Shown here one piece after another: positions 1 through 9,046 of a DNA stretch of 64,000 nt. The translations under genes were made by a program, and so were the position numbers. The stretch lies in assembly GCF_001423185.1 (NCBI RefSeq), contig NZ_LMOB01000001.1:1657889-1721888 (forward strand), read 5' to 3'. Below the pieces are notes generated by a model. It saw nothing but the letters and a program-made list of their open reading frames with translations. It was not told the origin of the DNA and made no database searches. Position 1 is the first letter of the stretch. Each line of letters opens with the position of its first letter. This stretch comes from Plantibacter sp. Leaf314 (GTDB lineage: Bacteria; Actinomycetota; Actinomycetes; Actinomycetales; Microbacteriaceae).

Positions 1-1
1 G

Positions 2-127
2 GCCATCCCGCTCGGGCGATCCGGCGACCAGGCGATGGAACCGGTCGGCCCCGCACGGGACGACACCAGGGCGCTGTCGTCCGCAGCAGCCCACCCCTCG
101 ACCCCGATGACGGAGGACCCCGCATGA
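2..127 (+). CDS. 3' end of a gene, probably a sensor histidine kinase (partial)
   Basis: Only the last 41 codons are present. The reading frame that starts at base 2 stays open and ends at a TGA that shares four bases (ATGA) with the start of the response-regulator gene. The tail is rich in Ala, Pro, Asp and Ser and looks disordered, so no domain can be recognised. The overlap implies translational coupling with the regulator. NarL-type regulators of this kind usually follow their HisKA_3 sensor kinase, so a kinase C-terminus is the natural reading, but this is inference from position only. Confidence 0.5.
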   Translation, partial: AIPLGRSGDQAMEPVGPARDDTRALSSAAAHPSTPMTEDPA

Positions 128-834
128 CCGAGCACCCCACCCGCATCCTCCTCGTCGACGACCAGGAACTCCTCCGCGCGGGGTTCCGCATCATCCTCGG
201 CTCACAACCGGGCGTCGAGATCGTCGGCGAGGCGTCGAACGGTTCCGAGGCGGTGGCACTCGCGACGACGCTCGCGCCCGACGTCATCTGCATGGACGTG
301 CAGATGCCCGGCATGGACGGCCTCGAGGCCACCCGTCGGATCGTGGCCGACCCCGAGGTGCACGCCGCGGTCCTCATCCTCACCACCTTCGATCGCGACG
401 ACTACCTGGCCGAAGCGCTCCTGGCCGGCGCGAGCGGCTTCCTGCTGAAGAACTCGTCCCCGGAGGAGCTCGTGGCGGCGGTGCGGGTGATCGCCGACGG
501 TGAGGCGCTGCTGTCCCCCGCGGTCACCCGTCGGGTCATCGAGGGTTTCACCCGGCAGAACGCGGCGGCCACCGATCCCGCTGCCGGCCAGACACCGACC
601 CCGACCGTCCGCACGACCGGCTCCGACTACGAGCAGCTGACGGAGCGCGAGCGCGAGGTCCTGCACCTGGTGGCCCAGGGGCTGTCGAACCAGGAGATCG
701 CGACGACCCTCTTCGTCGGCGAGGCGACCGTGAAGTCGCACGTCTCGAAGGTGTTGCAGAAACTCGCCCTCCGCGACCGCATCCAGGCGGTCATCTACAC
801 CTACGAGCACGGGCTCGCCGCACCGCGCAGCTGA
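124..834 (+). CDS. Two-component response regulator, NarL/LuxR family
   Basis: A 236-residue DNA-binding response regulator. The N-terminal receiver domain (about residues 7-120) has the acidic pair D12/D13, the expected phosphoacceptor D58 in the stretch MDVQMPG, a conserved Thr near 87 and Lys 109. A linker rich in Ala, Thr and Pro leads to a LuxR-type helix-turn-helix (about 172-235, LTEREREVLHLVAQG then SNQEIA and VKSHVSKVLQKL). It starts inside the stop codon of the upstream partial gene and is therefore probably made with its cognate kinase. The targets cannot be told from the sequence. Confidence 0.95.
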   Translation: MTEHPTRILLVDDQELLRAGFRIILGSQPGVEIVGEASNGSEAVALATTLAPDVICMDVQMPGMDGLEATRRIVADPEVHAAVLILTTFDRDDYLAEALLAGASGFLLKNSSPEELVAAVRVIADGEALLSPAVTRRVIEGFTRQNAAATDPAAGQTPTPTVRTTGSDYEQLTEREREVLHLVAQGLSNQEIATTLFVGEATVKSHVSKVLQKLALRDRIQAVIYTYEHGLAAPRS

Positions 835-888
835 GGGTTCGCTCCGCCTCGGCGCAACCCCGTCCCCCGAACCGGCGGGAGGAGTACC

Positions 889-1902
889 GTGACGACCATG
901 GAATTTCGATACCTCGGCAACAGCGGACTCAAGATCTCAGAGATCATCTTCGGCAACTGGCTGACCCACGCCTCACAGGTGGAGAACGACGTCGCGACGG
1001 CGAGCGTTCGGGCCGCCCTCGACGCGGGCATCACCACCTTCGACACCGCGGACGCGTACGCGAACACGGCGGCGGAGCAGGTGCTCGGCGACGCCCTCAA
1101 GGACGAACGACGCGCGAGCCTGGAGATCTTCACGAAGGTCTACTGGCCCACCGGCCCCAAGGGACACAACGACGTGGGCCTCTCCCGCAAGCACATCATG
1201 GAGTCGATCGACGGGTCGCTGACGCGCCTCGGCACCGACTACGTCGACCTCTACCAGGCGCACCGCTACGACAGCGAGACGCCGCTCGAGGAGACGATGC
1301 AGGCCTTCGCCGACGTCGTGCGTGCCGGCAAGGCCCTCTACATCGGTGTCAGCGAGTGGAACGCGGAGCAGCTTCGCGCCGGTCACGCGCTCTCGAAGGA
1401 GCTCGGCTTCCAGCTCATCTCGAACCAGCCGCAGTACTCGATGCTGTGGCGCGTCATCGAGGAGGAGGTCGTCCCGACCTCCCGTGAGCTCGGCATCTCG
1501 CAGATCGTCTGGTCGCCGGTGGCGCAGGGCGTCCTCAGCGGCAAGTACCTCCCGGGTGCCGAGCTGCCGCAGGGCAGCCGCGCGACGGACGAGAAGGGTG
1601 GCGCCGACACGATCAAGCGCTTCCTCGACGACGAGGTGCTGACCGCCGTGCAGCAGCTCAAGCCGATCGCCGAGGAGCTCGACCTCACGATGGCGCAGCT
1701 GGCGCTCGCGTGGGTGCTCCACAACGACAACATCGCGGGTGCCATCGTCGGCGCCTCCCGCCCGGAGCAGGTCACGGCCAACGCGGCCGCGGCCGGCGTG
1801 AAGCTCGACGACTCGGTGATCGCCCGGATCGACGAGGCCGTCGCGTCCGTCGCCGAGACCGACCCGGCGAAGACCGTCTCCCCGGAGTCGCGTCCCGCCT
1901 GA
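889..1902 (+). CDS. Aldo/keto reductase
   Basis: A 337-residue NADP(H)-dependent oxidoreductase of the AKR superfamily, resembling the potassium-channel beta-subunit/YghZ-like branch. The catalytic tetrad is complete: D52 and Y57 (FDTADAYANT), K83 (FTKVYWP) and H125 (YQAHRYD). The C-terminal NADP-binding stretch [10 protein letters not shown] is also visible. The GTG at 889 is chosen because a GGAGGA ribosome site precedes it; an in-frame ATG lies nine bases later. It is followed by a strong hairpin and seems to be a single-gene unit. The substrate is not predictable. Confidence 0.93.
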   Translation: MTTMEFRYLGNSGLKISEIIFGNWLTHASQVENDVATASVRAALDAGITTFDTADAYANTAAEQVLGDALKDERRASLEIFTKVYWPTGPKGHNDVGLSRKHIMESIDGSLTRLGTDYVDLYQAHRYDSETPLEETMQAFADVVRAGKALYIGVSEWNAEQLRAGHALSKELGFQLISNQPQYSMLWRVIEEEVVPTSRELGISQIVWSPVAQGVLSGKYLPGAELPQGSRATDEKGGADTIKRFLDDEVLTAVQQLKPIAEELDLTMAQLALAWVLHNDNIAGAIVGASRPEQVTANAAAAGVKLDDSVIARIDEAVASVAETDPAKTVSPESRPA

Positions 1903-1915
1903 TCAGGCCACACGA

Positions 1916-1960
1916 GACGCCCGGCCTCCCCCGTCAGACGGACGGGGGACGCCGGGCGTC
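1916..1960 (+). terminator. Hairpin terminator after the aldo/keto reductase
   Basis: GACGCCCGGC at the left edge pairs exactly with GCCGGGCGTC at the right edge, and the stem continues with CTCCCCCGTC against GACGGGGGAC around a four-base loop. No T-tract follows, which is common for stem-only terminators in GC-rich actinobacteria. Confidence 0.7.
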
Positions 1961-2079
1961 GTCGCGTCAACCCGCCCCGCGGGGGATGCCGGTGCACGCG
2001 GTGCGGCCGTAGCGTGATGAGCAGACGGGGAGACCCCCGCCCCGGCCCCCGCCGGACACACGCTCACTGGAGGCGGCCG

Positions 2080-2964
2080 ATGCTCGAACTCAGCCACATC
2101 GACAAGTCGTACGGCGAACGGAAGGTGCTCGACGACGTCAGCTTCCAGGTCGCTCCCGGACGCATGACGGGCTTCGTCGGCGGCAACGGGGCCGGCAAGA
2201 CGACGACCATGCGCATCCTCCTCGGGGTCCTCACCGCCAACGCCGGAACCGTGACCCTCGACGGCACCGCCCTGACCCCCGAGGACCGCCGCCGGTTCGG
2301 GTACATGCCGGAGGAGCGCGGCCTGTACCCGAAGATGCGGGTCGAGGAGCAGCTCGTCTACCTCGCGCGGCTGCACGGCTTCACCGCACACGCCGCGAAG
2401 CGGAACGCCGGCGAACTCCTCGAGCGTCTCGGCCTCGGCGAACGCCGGAACGACACCCTCGAGAGCCTGTCGCTCGGCAACCAGCAGCGCGCCCAGATCG
2501 CGGCGGCGCTCGTGCACGACCCCGAGGTCCTCGTCCTCGACGAGCCGTTCTCGGGCCTCGACCCGATGGCGGTCGACGTGGTCGTCGGCGTGCTCAGCGA
2601 GGTCGCATCGGGTGGAGCGCCCGTGCTGTTCTCGAGCCACCAGCTCGACATCGTCGAGCGACTCTGCGACGACCTCGTGATCATCGCGTCCGGCACCATC
2701 CGGGCTTCCGGCTCGCGCGACACCCTCCGTGAGGCGCACGCCGGCAACCGCTACGAGCTCCTCACCACGGCGGACACCGGCTGGCTCCGTGAACGGCCGG
2801 GCATCACGGTCGTCGACTTCGACGGCGGCTACGCGCTCTTCGACGCCGACGACGCCGCGGCCGCCCAGGCCGTCCTGCGCGAGGCGCTCGCCCACGGCGA
2901 CGTCACGAGCTTCGCCCCCCTCCGTCCCACCCTCGCCCAGATCTTCAAGGAGGTCATCCAGTGA
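2080..2964 (+). CDS. ABC-2 type exporter, ATP-binding subunit (NatA/YhaQ-like)
   Basis: A 294-residue ATPase. Walker A GGNGAGKT lies at residues 34-41, the signature is the variant LSLGNQQR, and Walker B VLVLDEPFSGLDP follows near residue 150. A C-terminal domain of about 80 residues (DUF4162-like) matches exporters of the NatA type. The ATG at 2080 has GGAGG seven bases upstream and begins directly with the ABC domain; the open frame back to 2014 would add a basic, non-conserved extension. The stop overlaps the permease start (GTGA), so the two are coupled. The exported substrate is unknown (Na+, drug or peptide in relatives). Confidence 0.93.
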   Translation: MLELSHIDKSYGERKVLDDVSFQVAPGRMTGFVGGNGAGKTTTMRILLGVLTANAGTVTLDGTALTPEDRRRFGYMPEERGLYPKMRVEEQLVYLARLHGFTAHAAKRNAGELLERLGLGERRNDTLESLSLGNQQRAQIAAALVHDPEVLVLDEPFSGLDPMAVDVVVGVLSEVASGGAPVLFSSHQLDIVERLCDDLVIIASGTIRASGSRDTLREAHAGNRYELLTTADTGWLRERPGITVVDFDGGYALFDADDAAAAQAVLREALAHGDVTSFAPLRPTLAQIFKEVIQ

Positions 2965-4115
2965 GCACCGCAACGCACACGCCGACCCAGTCGGGCGGAC
3001 GCCGTCACTCCGGCCCCGCCACTCCCAGCCTCGTCCAGAGCATCGGCCTCGTCGCCGAGCGCGAGGTCAAGATGCGCCTCCGGAGCAAGACCTTCCTCAT
3101 CTCGACGGGCATCCTGCTGCTCGTGATCCTCGCCGGCATCGTCGTCGGCGGGTTCATGGCGAAGAACACGGCATCCGAGGCGACGAAGGTCGCGGTCGTG
3201 GGGAGCCCGGGCGGTGGACTCACCGAGGGCGCCGCCGGGAAGTTCGACATCACGGGCGCACCGGACGTCGCCACCGCCGAGCAGCTCGTGAAGGACGGTG
3301 ACGTCGAAGCGGCGGTCGTCCCGAGCGACAGCAACGCGACCGGCTTCGAACTGATCTTCGCGACCGAGGCGGACCCGGCGCTCGTCTCCCAGATGAGCGT
3401 CCAACCCCAGGTCACGATCCTCGACCCCGACAGCGACGGGTCGGCGGGCTTCCTGCTCTACATCGTGTCGCTGGGCTTCGGGCTCGTGTTCTTCGTGTCG
3501 GCCACGACCTTCGGTGCGTCGATCGCGCAGAGCGTCGTGGAGGAGAAGCAGACGCGTGTCGTCGAGATCCTCATGTCCGCGATCCCGGTGAAGGCCCTCC
3601 TGGCCGGCAAGGTGCTCGGCAACAGCATTCTGGCGTTCGGTCAGATCCTCGCGATCGCCGCCCTGTCGGTCATCGGCCTGACGGTGACGGGTCAGAGCGA
3701 GCTGCTTGCCGGTCTCGGAACCCCGGTCGTCTGGTTCGTGGTGTTCTTCATCCTCGGCTTCATCCTCCTGGCGGCACTGTTCGCCGCCGCCGGATCGCTC
3801 GTCTCGCGGCAGGAGGACATCGGATCTACCACCACGCCGATTACGATGCTCATCATGATCCCGTACTTCGCCGTCATCCTCTTCAATGACAATCCGCTGA
3901 TCATGACGATCATGTCCTACGTGCCGTTCTCGGCCGCCGTCGGCATGCCCGTCCGCCTGTTCGTGGGCTCGGCGCAGTGGTGGGAGCCGATCCTGTCGCT
4001 CCTGATCCTCGCGGTCTCCGCGGCGCTCGTCATCCTCGTCGGCTCGCGCATCTACGAGAACTCGCTGCTCAAAATGGGTGGACGCGTCAAGATCTCGGAA
4101 GCGCTCAAGGCATGA
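2961..4115 (+). CDS. ABC-2 type exporter, permease subunit (NatB/YhaP-like)
   Basis: A 384-residue integral membrane protein starting with GTG inside the stop codon of the ATPase gene. It has the NatB architecture: one transmembrane helix near residues 40-62, a large extracytoplasmic domain of about 100 residues, then five further hydrophobic helices from about residue 160 (IVSLGFGLVFFVSATTFG) to 370. The stretch VVEEKQTRVVEILMSAI after helix 2 is the typical cytoplasmic coupling region of this family. It forms the exporter with the preceding ATPase. Confidence 0.9.
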   Translation: MSTATHTPTQSGGRRHSGPATPSLVQSIGLVAEREVKMRLRSKTFLISTGILLLVILAGIVVGGFMAKNTASEATKVAVVGSPGGGLTEGAAGKFDITGAPDVATAEQLVKDGDVEAAVVPSDSNATGFELIFATEADPALVSQMSVQPQVTILDPDSDGSAGFLLYIVSLGFGLVFFVSATTFGASIAQSVVEEKQTRVVEILMSAIPVKALLAGKVLGNSILAFGQILAIAALSVIGLTVTGQSELLAGLGTPVVWFVVFFILGFILLAALFAAAGSLVSRQEDIGSTTTPITMLIMIPYFAVILFNDNPLIMTIMSYVPFSAAVGMPVRLFVGSAQWWEPILSLLILAVSAALVILVGSRIYENSLLKMGGRVKISEALKA

Positions 4116-4537
4116 GCGGGCTCGGCGGGATCGACGAGGTCTTCAACCCCGGCGCGTTCGAGGCGAAGCAGTTCCTCGATGCCGAGCAGCGCCTCCCCGC
4201 GCCGGCCCCGCTCGCGGGCGACCCGGTCGGCGACATCTACGGCGACGAGCCCATCGTGCTCGACCTCGTGGACGAGGACGAGGAGGACCAGGACGCGCAC
4301 CTGACGCCCGAACAGGCCGCCGCGAACGCGACCCCGACCGTGGGCGACGACGACGAGCAGGTCGCGGTGGCGTCCTCGATCGCCGTGCACGCCCTCGCGT
4401 ACGAGCACGCGCTCGCGCAGGAGACGCCGGACGCCGAACCCGAGCCGGGTGCGCACGCCGACGTCGACGCCGCGGTCGACGCGGTGTCGGAGGAGGTCGC
4501 GCCCTCCTCCGACGGCCCGCGTCACGCCGCCGACTGA
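4112..4537 (+). CDS. Small acidic hypothetical protein
   Basis: A 141-residue protein whose ATG lies in the stop codon of the permease gene (ATGA), so it is part of the exporter operon. It is extremely acidic (for example DLVDEDEEDQDAH and VGDDDEQ) and Ala/Pro/Glu-rich to the C-terminus. No domain, signal peptide or membrane segment is visible, and most of the chain is probably disordered. The N-terminus (GIDEVFNPGAFEAKQFLDAEQRL) is the most structured-looking part. I do not recognise a family. The tight coupling argues that it is really expressed. Confidence 0.72.
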   Translation: MSGLGGIDEVFNPGAFEAKQFLDAEQRLPAPAPLAGDPVGDIYGDEPIVLDLVDEDEEDQDAHLTPEQAAANATPTVGDDDEQVAVASSIAVHALAYEHALAQETPDAEPEPGAHADVDAAVDAVSEEVAPSSDGPRHAAD

Positions 4538-4549
4538 CCGCACGTTCGG

Positions 4550-4635
4550 GTTCGCAATTCAGGAGCGCCACGGCGCGTCGCGGCCGATTCGCCTCGTCCG
4601 ATGACGCCGCACCCGGGCGCTCCTGAATTGTGAAC
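4550..4635. repeat. 86-bp inverted-repeat element, copy 1
   Basis: The left end GTTCGCAATTCAGGAGC pairs with the right end GCTCCTGAATTGTGAAC with one mismatch. The interior is GC-rich and has no coding capacity. Four more copies of 86-87 bp lie at 54403, 56095, 56204 and 63035, all between genes. This copy lies between the exporter operon and the threonine aldolase gene. Confidence 0.85.
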
Positions 4636-4716
4636 AGCCTTGACCGGGTTCCATCCACGCAGGAAGTCCGCCCGCGATGCACGGAAGCTGCGTGTGGCAT
4701 GCGCGAGGATGGATCA

Positions 4717-5808
4717 GTGACCGACTCCTTGCATGACTCCTCCATCCGCGGCTTCGCCTCCGACAACTACTCCGGGGTCCACCCCGAGATCCTCGAAGCC
4801 CTCGCGGCGGCCAACGGCGGCCATCAGATCGCGTACGGCGAGGACGACTACACCCGCCGCCTCCACGAGGTGTTCGCCGACCACTTCGGTCGCGACGTCG
4901 CCGTGTTCCCCGTCTTCAACGGCACGGGCGCGAACGTCGTCGGTCTGCAGTCCATGCTCCCGCGCTGGGGGGCCGTCATCTCGGCGACGACCGCGCACAT
5001 CAACTCCGACGAGGGCGGCGCCCCCGAGCGGGTCGGTGGCATCAAGCTCCTGACGGTCGAGGCACCCGACGGCAAGCTCACCCCGGAGCTGATCGACCGC
5101 GAGGCCTGGGGCTGGGGCGACGAGCACCGCGCACAGCCCCTCGTCGTCTCGATCACCCAGACGAGCGAGCTCGGCACGCTGTACACGCCCGAGGAGATCC
5201 GCGCCATCGCCGACCACGCCCACGGGCACGGCATGAAGCTGCACCTCGACGGCGCCCGCATCGCCAACGCCGCGGCCGCGCTCGGGGTCCCGCTGCGCGC
5301 GTTCACCACCGACGCCGGCGTCGACGTGCTGTCGTTCGGCGGCACGAAGAACGGACTCATGTTCGGCGAGGCCATCGTCGTCCTCGAGCCCTCGGCGTCG
5401 GAGGGCCTGATCTACCTGCGCAAGCTCAACATGCAGTTGGCGTCGAAGATGCGGTTCGGGGCCGCGCAGCTCATCGCCCTGCTCGAACCCGCGGCCGACG
5501 GCGGCGACGGTCTGTGGCTGCGCTCGGCCTCCCACGCGAACGCGATGGCCGCGCGCCTCCGCTCCTCGCTCGAGGCCCTCATCGCAGCCGGCGAGGCGCC
5601 CGGTCTCGGGTTCAGCCAGCCGACGCAGGCGAACGCGGTCTTCGCGACCCTGCCGGCCGGAGTGCCGGACCGCCTGCGCGAGCGGTTCCGGTTCTACGAC
5701 TGGGACGCCGCGAAGGGCGAGGTGCGGTGGATGTGCTCCTTCGACACCACCGAAGCGGACATCGACGCGTTCGTCGCCGCGATCCGCGAGGAACTCGCGC
5801 GCGCCTAG
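4717..5808 (+). CDS. ltaE: Low-specificity L-threonine aldolase
   Basis: A PLP enzyme of fold type I, 363 residues with the GTG start at 4717, which splits L-threonine or L-allo-threonine into glycine and acetaldehyde. The PLP-binding Asp is in LHLDGAR (D178) and the Schiff-base lysine is K211 in SFGGTKNG. The N-terminus SDNYSGVHPEILEALAAAN is typical of the Beta_elim_lyase family. The frame is open to 4630, but that extension runs into the inverted-repeat element, so a downstream start is preferred; ATG 4699 is an alternative. The threonine synthase gene follows in the same direction, which places both in threonine metabolism. Confidence 0.92.
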   Translation: MTDSLHDSSIRGFASDNYSGVHPEILEALAAANGGHQIAYGEDDYTRRLHEVFADHFGRDVAVFPVFNGTGANVVGLQSMLPRWGAVISATTAHINSDEGGAPERVGGIKLLTVEAPDGKLTPELIDREAWGWGDEHRAQPLVVSITQTSELGTLYTPEEIRAIADHAHGHGMKLHLDGARIANAAAALGVPLRAFTTDAGVDVLSFGGTKNGLMFGEAIVVLEPSASEGLIYLRKLNMQLASKMRFGAAQLIALLEPAADGGDGLWLRSASHANAMAARLRSSLEALIAAGEAPGLGFSQPTQANAVFATLPAGVPDRLRERFRFYDWDAAKGEVRWMCSFDTTEADIDAFVAAIREELARA

Positions 5809-5893
5809 CTCTCGCGACGACCCACCCACGCGAGCCCAACCACGATGTGGCAAGGTTGGTGGTCGGGCTTCCATCCGGATGAGAGAGACGGTC

Positions 5894-7339
5894 ATGCACT
5901 ATCAGTCGACGCGGGGACACGACCTGCCCCAGCACTTCTCGGACATCCTCCTCGGCGGGCTCGCCCCCGACGGCGGGCTCTACCTGCCGGCGGAGTACCC
6001 GCAGCTGACGGCCGAGGAGCTCGAGTCGTGGCGCGAACTCTCCTACGCCGACCTCGCCTTCGCCGTGCTGTCGAAGTTCGCGGACGACATCCCCGCCGCC
6101 GACCTCCAGGACATCACCCGGCGCACCTACACCGCCGAGGTCTACTCGAACGGGCGCGAGGGCGACGACGCGTCGCTCATCACCCCACTGCGCACCCTCG
6201 GTGAGGAGGGCGGCACCGAACTCCGGCTCCTCGGCCTGTCGAACGGCCCGACGCTCGCCTTCAAGGACATGGCGATGCAGCTCCTCGGCAACCTCTTCGA
6301 GTACACGCTCGCGAAGAGCGGCGACGAGCTGAACATCCTCGGCGCGACCTCGGGCGACACGGGCAGCGCGGCCGAGCACGCCATGCGCGGCAAGACGGGC
6401 ATCCGGGTCATCATGCTGAGCCCGCACGGCCGCATGAGCAGCTTCCAGCGCGCGCAGATGTTCAGCCTCCAGGACGACAACATCGTGAACCTCGCCGTCG
6501 AGGGCAACTTCGACGACTGCCAGGACATCGTGAAGGCCGTCTCGAAGGACGCACCGTTCAAGGCGCTCCACGCCGTCGGTACCGTCAACTCGATCAACTG
6601 GGCCCGCGTCGTCGCCCAGGTCGTCTACTACGTGCACGGCTGGCTGCTCGCCACCGACGGTCCTGGCCAGAAAGTGTCGTTCTCGGTGCCGTCCGGCAAC
6701 TTCGGGAACGTCTGCGCCGGCCACATCGCGCGCTCGATGGGGCTGCCGATCGACCAGCTCGTCGTCGCCACCAACGAGAACGACGTGCTCGACGAGTTCT
6801 TCCGGACCGGCGTGTACCGCCCGCGGTCAGCGGCCGAGACGCACCACACCTCCAGCCCGAGCATGGACATCTCGAAGGCGTCGAACTTCGAGCGCTTCCT
6901 CTACGACCTCGTCGGCCAGGACGCCTCGCGACTCGGCGAGCTGTTCCGTGCGCTCGACGAGGAGGGCGGGTTCGACCTCTCCGGCACACCCGAGTTCGAG
7001 CGCATCAGCGAGTTCGGGTTCGTCTCCGGCCGCAGCACGCACGCCGACCGGGTCGCGACGATCCGCGACGTGCACGAGCGCTACGGGGTCACGATCGACC
7101 CGCACACCGCCGACGGCGTCACCGTCGCGCGGCGCCACCTGCGGGAGGGCGTCCCGATGCTCGTCCTGGAGACCGCGTTGCCCGCGAAGTTCGCCGAGAT
7201 CGTCCGCGAAGCGCTCGGCGATGAGCCGGAGCGCCCGGTGGCGTTCGAGGGCATCGAGGGCCTGGAGCAGCGGTTCGAGATCGTGCCGGCCGACGTCGAC
7301 CGCATCAAGGCGATCATCGCGGAGCACAGCGGCCGCTGA
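5894..7339 (+). CDS. thrC: Threonine synthase
   Basis: A PLP-dependent enzyme that converts O-phospho-L-homoserine to L-threonine. It is of the long, yeast/E. coli-like class (about 480 residues), with the N-terminal stretch YQSTRGHDLPQHFSDILLGGLAPDGGLYLP and the PLP lysine K124 in GPTLAFKDMAMQL. A phosphate-binding SGNFGNVCAG loop is also present. The ATG at 5894 is preferred over the in-frame ATG at 5879 because GAGAGAG lies six bases before it. It follows the threonine aldolase gene after 85 bases. Confidence 0.96.
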   Translation: MHYQSTRGHDLPQHFSDILLGGLAPDGGLYLPAEYPQLTAEELESWRELSYADLAFAVLSKFADDIPAADLQDITRRTYTAEVYSNGREGDDASLITPLRTLGEEGGTELRLLGLSNGPTLAFKDMAMQLLGNLFEYTLAKSGDELNILGATSGDTGSAAEHAMRGKTGIRVIMLSPHGRMSSFQRAQMFSLQDDNIVNLAVEGNFDDCQDIVKAVSKDAPFKALHAVGTVNSINWARVVAQVVYYVHGWLLATDGPGQKVSFSVPSGNFGNVCAGHIARSMGLPIDQLVVATNENDVLDEFFRTGVYRPRSAAETHHTSSPSMDISKASNFERFLYDLVGQDASRLGELFRALDEEGGFDLSGTPEFERISEFGFVSGRSTHADRVATIRDVHERYGVTIDPHTADGVTVARRHLREGVPMLVLETALPAKFAEIVREALGDEPERPVAFEGIEGLEQRFEIVPADVDRIKAIIAEHSGR

Positions 7340-7448
7340 GCCCTGGGCGTCGAGCCGTTGGCGTTCCGCGGGCCGCTCGGCGAGCAGCGCGGAGGATAGG
7401 CGTGCGAACGCCGTCGGCCAAGCCCGAGCGGCACGAGTCGGGGATGCC

Positions 7449-7454
7449 TACGCT
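7449..7454 (+). promoter_or_regulatory. Leaderless-type -10 element (TACGCT)
   Basis: TACGCT ends six bases before the ATG at 7461, which would put the transcription start on the A of the start codon. There is no ribosome site. Confidence 0.5.
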
Positions 7455-7460
7455 GCTCAC

Positions 7461-7805
7461 ATGACCGATCCCATGGATGCAGCAGCAGCAGATGCGCAGC
7501 GCGACGCCCTCGCGCACGGTGGCCCCGGTGCTCAGGCACACGTTCCGGGTGAGGACGCGACCGACGGTTCCGTCGGCGGTGTCGTCCCCGACGGCGACAC
7601 GTTCGACCGCTCGGCCGACGACGCGGCCCCCGGTGACGGCGGCCCGAGCAACGCCGGCGACGGTGTCGGCGGGGACGACGTGGTCGGCGACGCCGGACTC
7701 GACGGGGCCGACGACACCGAGGACTCGCTCGAGGACCTCGACGACGCCGACGACCTCGCTGACCACGCGCCGGTGGGCGACGACAACGGCGAGGGCCCCG
7801 AGTAG
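7461..7805 (+). CDS. Asp-rich acidic hypothetical protein
   Basis: A 114-residue protein made mostly of Asp, Ala, Gly and Glu (for example DTEDSLEDLDDADDLADHA). It has no cysteine, no membrane segment and no recognisable domain, and is likely disordered. It appears to be leaderless: a TACGCT box sits six bases upstream of the ATG and no ribosome site is present. A hairpin follows the gene. Function unknown. Low complexity means the frame could in principle be fortuitous, but the promoter geometry supports it. Confidence 0.6.
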   Translation: MTDPMDAAAADAQRDALAHGGPGAQAHVPGEDATDGSVGGVVPDGDTFDRSADDAAPGDGGPSNAGDGVGGDDVVGDAGLDGADDTEDSLEDLDDADDLADHAPVGDDNGEGPE

Positions 7806-7822
7806 GAGGTCGCCGACCTCGG

Positions 7823-7856
7823 CTCCCCGACGGCGCTCACCGAGCCCGTCGGGGAG
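7823..7856. terminator. Hairpin between convergent genes
   Basis: CTCCCCGACGG pairs perfectly with CCGTCGGGGAG across a 12-base loop. It lies between the end of the acidic-protein gene (+) and the end of the oxidoreductase gene (-), so it could stop transcription from both sides. Confidence 0.65.
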
Positions 7857-7916
7857 TCGCGGTCCGATCACCGACCCGGTCCCCGAGCGTGTCGAGGGGC
7901 CGCCGTCAGCTCGTCG

Positions 7917-8873
7917 TCAGGGGACGAGGATCAGCTTGCCACTCGGGTGCCCCGACTCGCTCTCGCGGTGCGCCTCGGCGGCCTCGGCCAGCGGCCGGAT
8001 CGTGCCGAGCTCGAAACTGAACCCGGGACGCCCCTCGGGCCCGGCGGTCGCAAGTGCGGCGACGGCCGGGATGGCCTCGGCACGCCACGCCTGCTCCTGG
8101 TCGGTGAGCGGGAGCGGGTTGCCGCCGGACCACGCCTGGATCCCGAGCTCGGCCGCCTTCCCGCCGACCACGATCGTCCCGATGTTCCGGCGGTCGTCGA
8201 CGAGCTCGAAGGAGGCGTCGAGCGCCTCGTCGGTCCCGACGGCGTCCAGCACGCGGTCGACGCCCTGCGGCGCGACCTCGCGGACGCGCTCCACCAGGCC
8301 CGGTCCGTACACGACCGGGACGGCTCCGAGCTCGCGCAGCCGCTCATGGTTCCGCTCGCTGGCCGTCGCGACGACCGTCGCGCCCCACGCCACGGCGAAC
8401 TGCACGGCCGCGTGCCCGACCGCGCCCGAGCCGCCGTGGATGAGCAGGGTCGTCCCCTCGGTCACCCCGAGCGAGCGCAGGGCCTGATACGCCGTGCTCA
8501 CCGGGATGCCGATCGCCGCCGCCTCCTCGAAGGAGACGTTCGACGGCTTGGCGATGATCTGCTGCGGCGTCACGACGACGTGCGTCGCGTACGTCCCTGC
8601 GGCGTTCGTGATGACGACCTCGTCGCCCACCGACCAGCCCTCGACCCCTTCGCCGACCTCGGCGACCACGCCGGAACCGTCGCTCCCGACCCGGCGCGTC
8701 CCGGTCAGTTCACCGCCTCGGATGCCGCTCCGGAGCTTCCAGTCGATGGGGTTCACCCCGGCGGCGCGGACCTCCACGACGAGCTCGCCCGGACCGGCGT
8801 GCGGGGTCGGGACCTCGACGGTCTCGAGGACGTCTGCGGACCCGAGTTCCCGGTACTGGATGACGGTGGCCAT
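7917..8873 (-). CDS. NADPH:quinone oxidoreductase, zinc-independent MDR family
   Basis: A 318-residue medium-chain dehydrogenase/reductase. The GroES-like N-terminal part carries AAGVNPIDWKLRSG, and the nucleotide-binding domain has the motif LLIHGGSGAVGHAAVQFAVA. The cysteine ligands of the structural zinc are absent, as in quinone reductases (QOR/zeta-crystallin group). The ATG at 8873 has GAAGGGA upstream; a longer open frame reaches 9026 without support. It stands alone, divergent from the acetyl-CoA synthetase gene. The quinone or enone substrate is not predictable. Confidence 0.92.
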   Translation of the reverse strand: MATVIQYRELGSADVLETVEVPTPHAGPGELVVEVRAAGVNPIDWKLRSGIRGGELTGTRRVGSDGSGVVAEVGEGVEGWSVGDEVVITNAAGTYATHVVVTPQQIIAKPSNVSFEEAAAIGIPVSTAYQALRSLGVTEGTTLLIHGGSGAVGHAAVQFAVAWGATVVATASERNHERLRELGAVPVVYGPGLVERVREVAPQGVDRVLDAVGTDEALDASFELVDDRRNIGTIVVGGKAAELGIQAWSGGNPLPLTDQEQAWRAEAIPAVAALATAGPEGRPGFSFELGTIRPLAEAAEAHRESESGHPSGKLILVP

Positions 8874-9034
8874 GTCGTTCCCTTCTCGTGACGCGGCGGT
8901 TCGCCGCTCGTCGACGGTCGCCGCGCAGGGAGGCGGCGTTCCGAGGCTACTCCCGACCCTCCTCCACAGCGCCCGGGGGTGGGCGAGCATGACGCCCGAT
9001 GACCGCGGGATGGCACGGGCCGGCACCGCCCCCG

Positions 9035-9040
9035 TAGCGT
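9035..9040 (+). promoter_or_regulatory. Leaderless-type -10 element (TAGCGT)
   Basis: TAGCGT ends six bases before the ATG at 9047, with no ribosome site in between. Confidence 0.55.
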
Positions 9041-9046
9041 TGGAGC

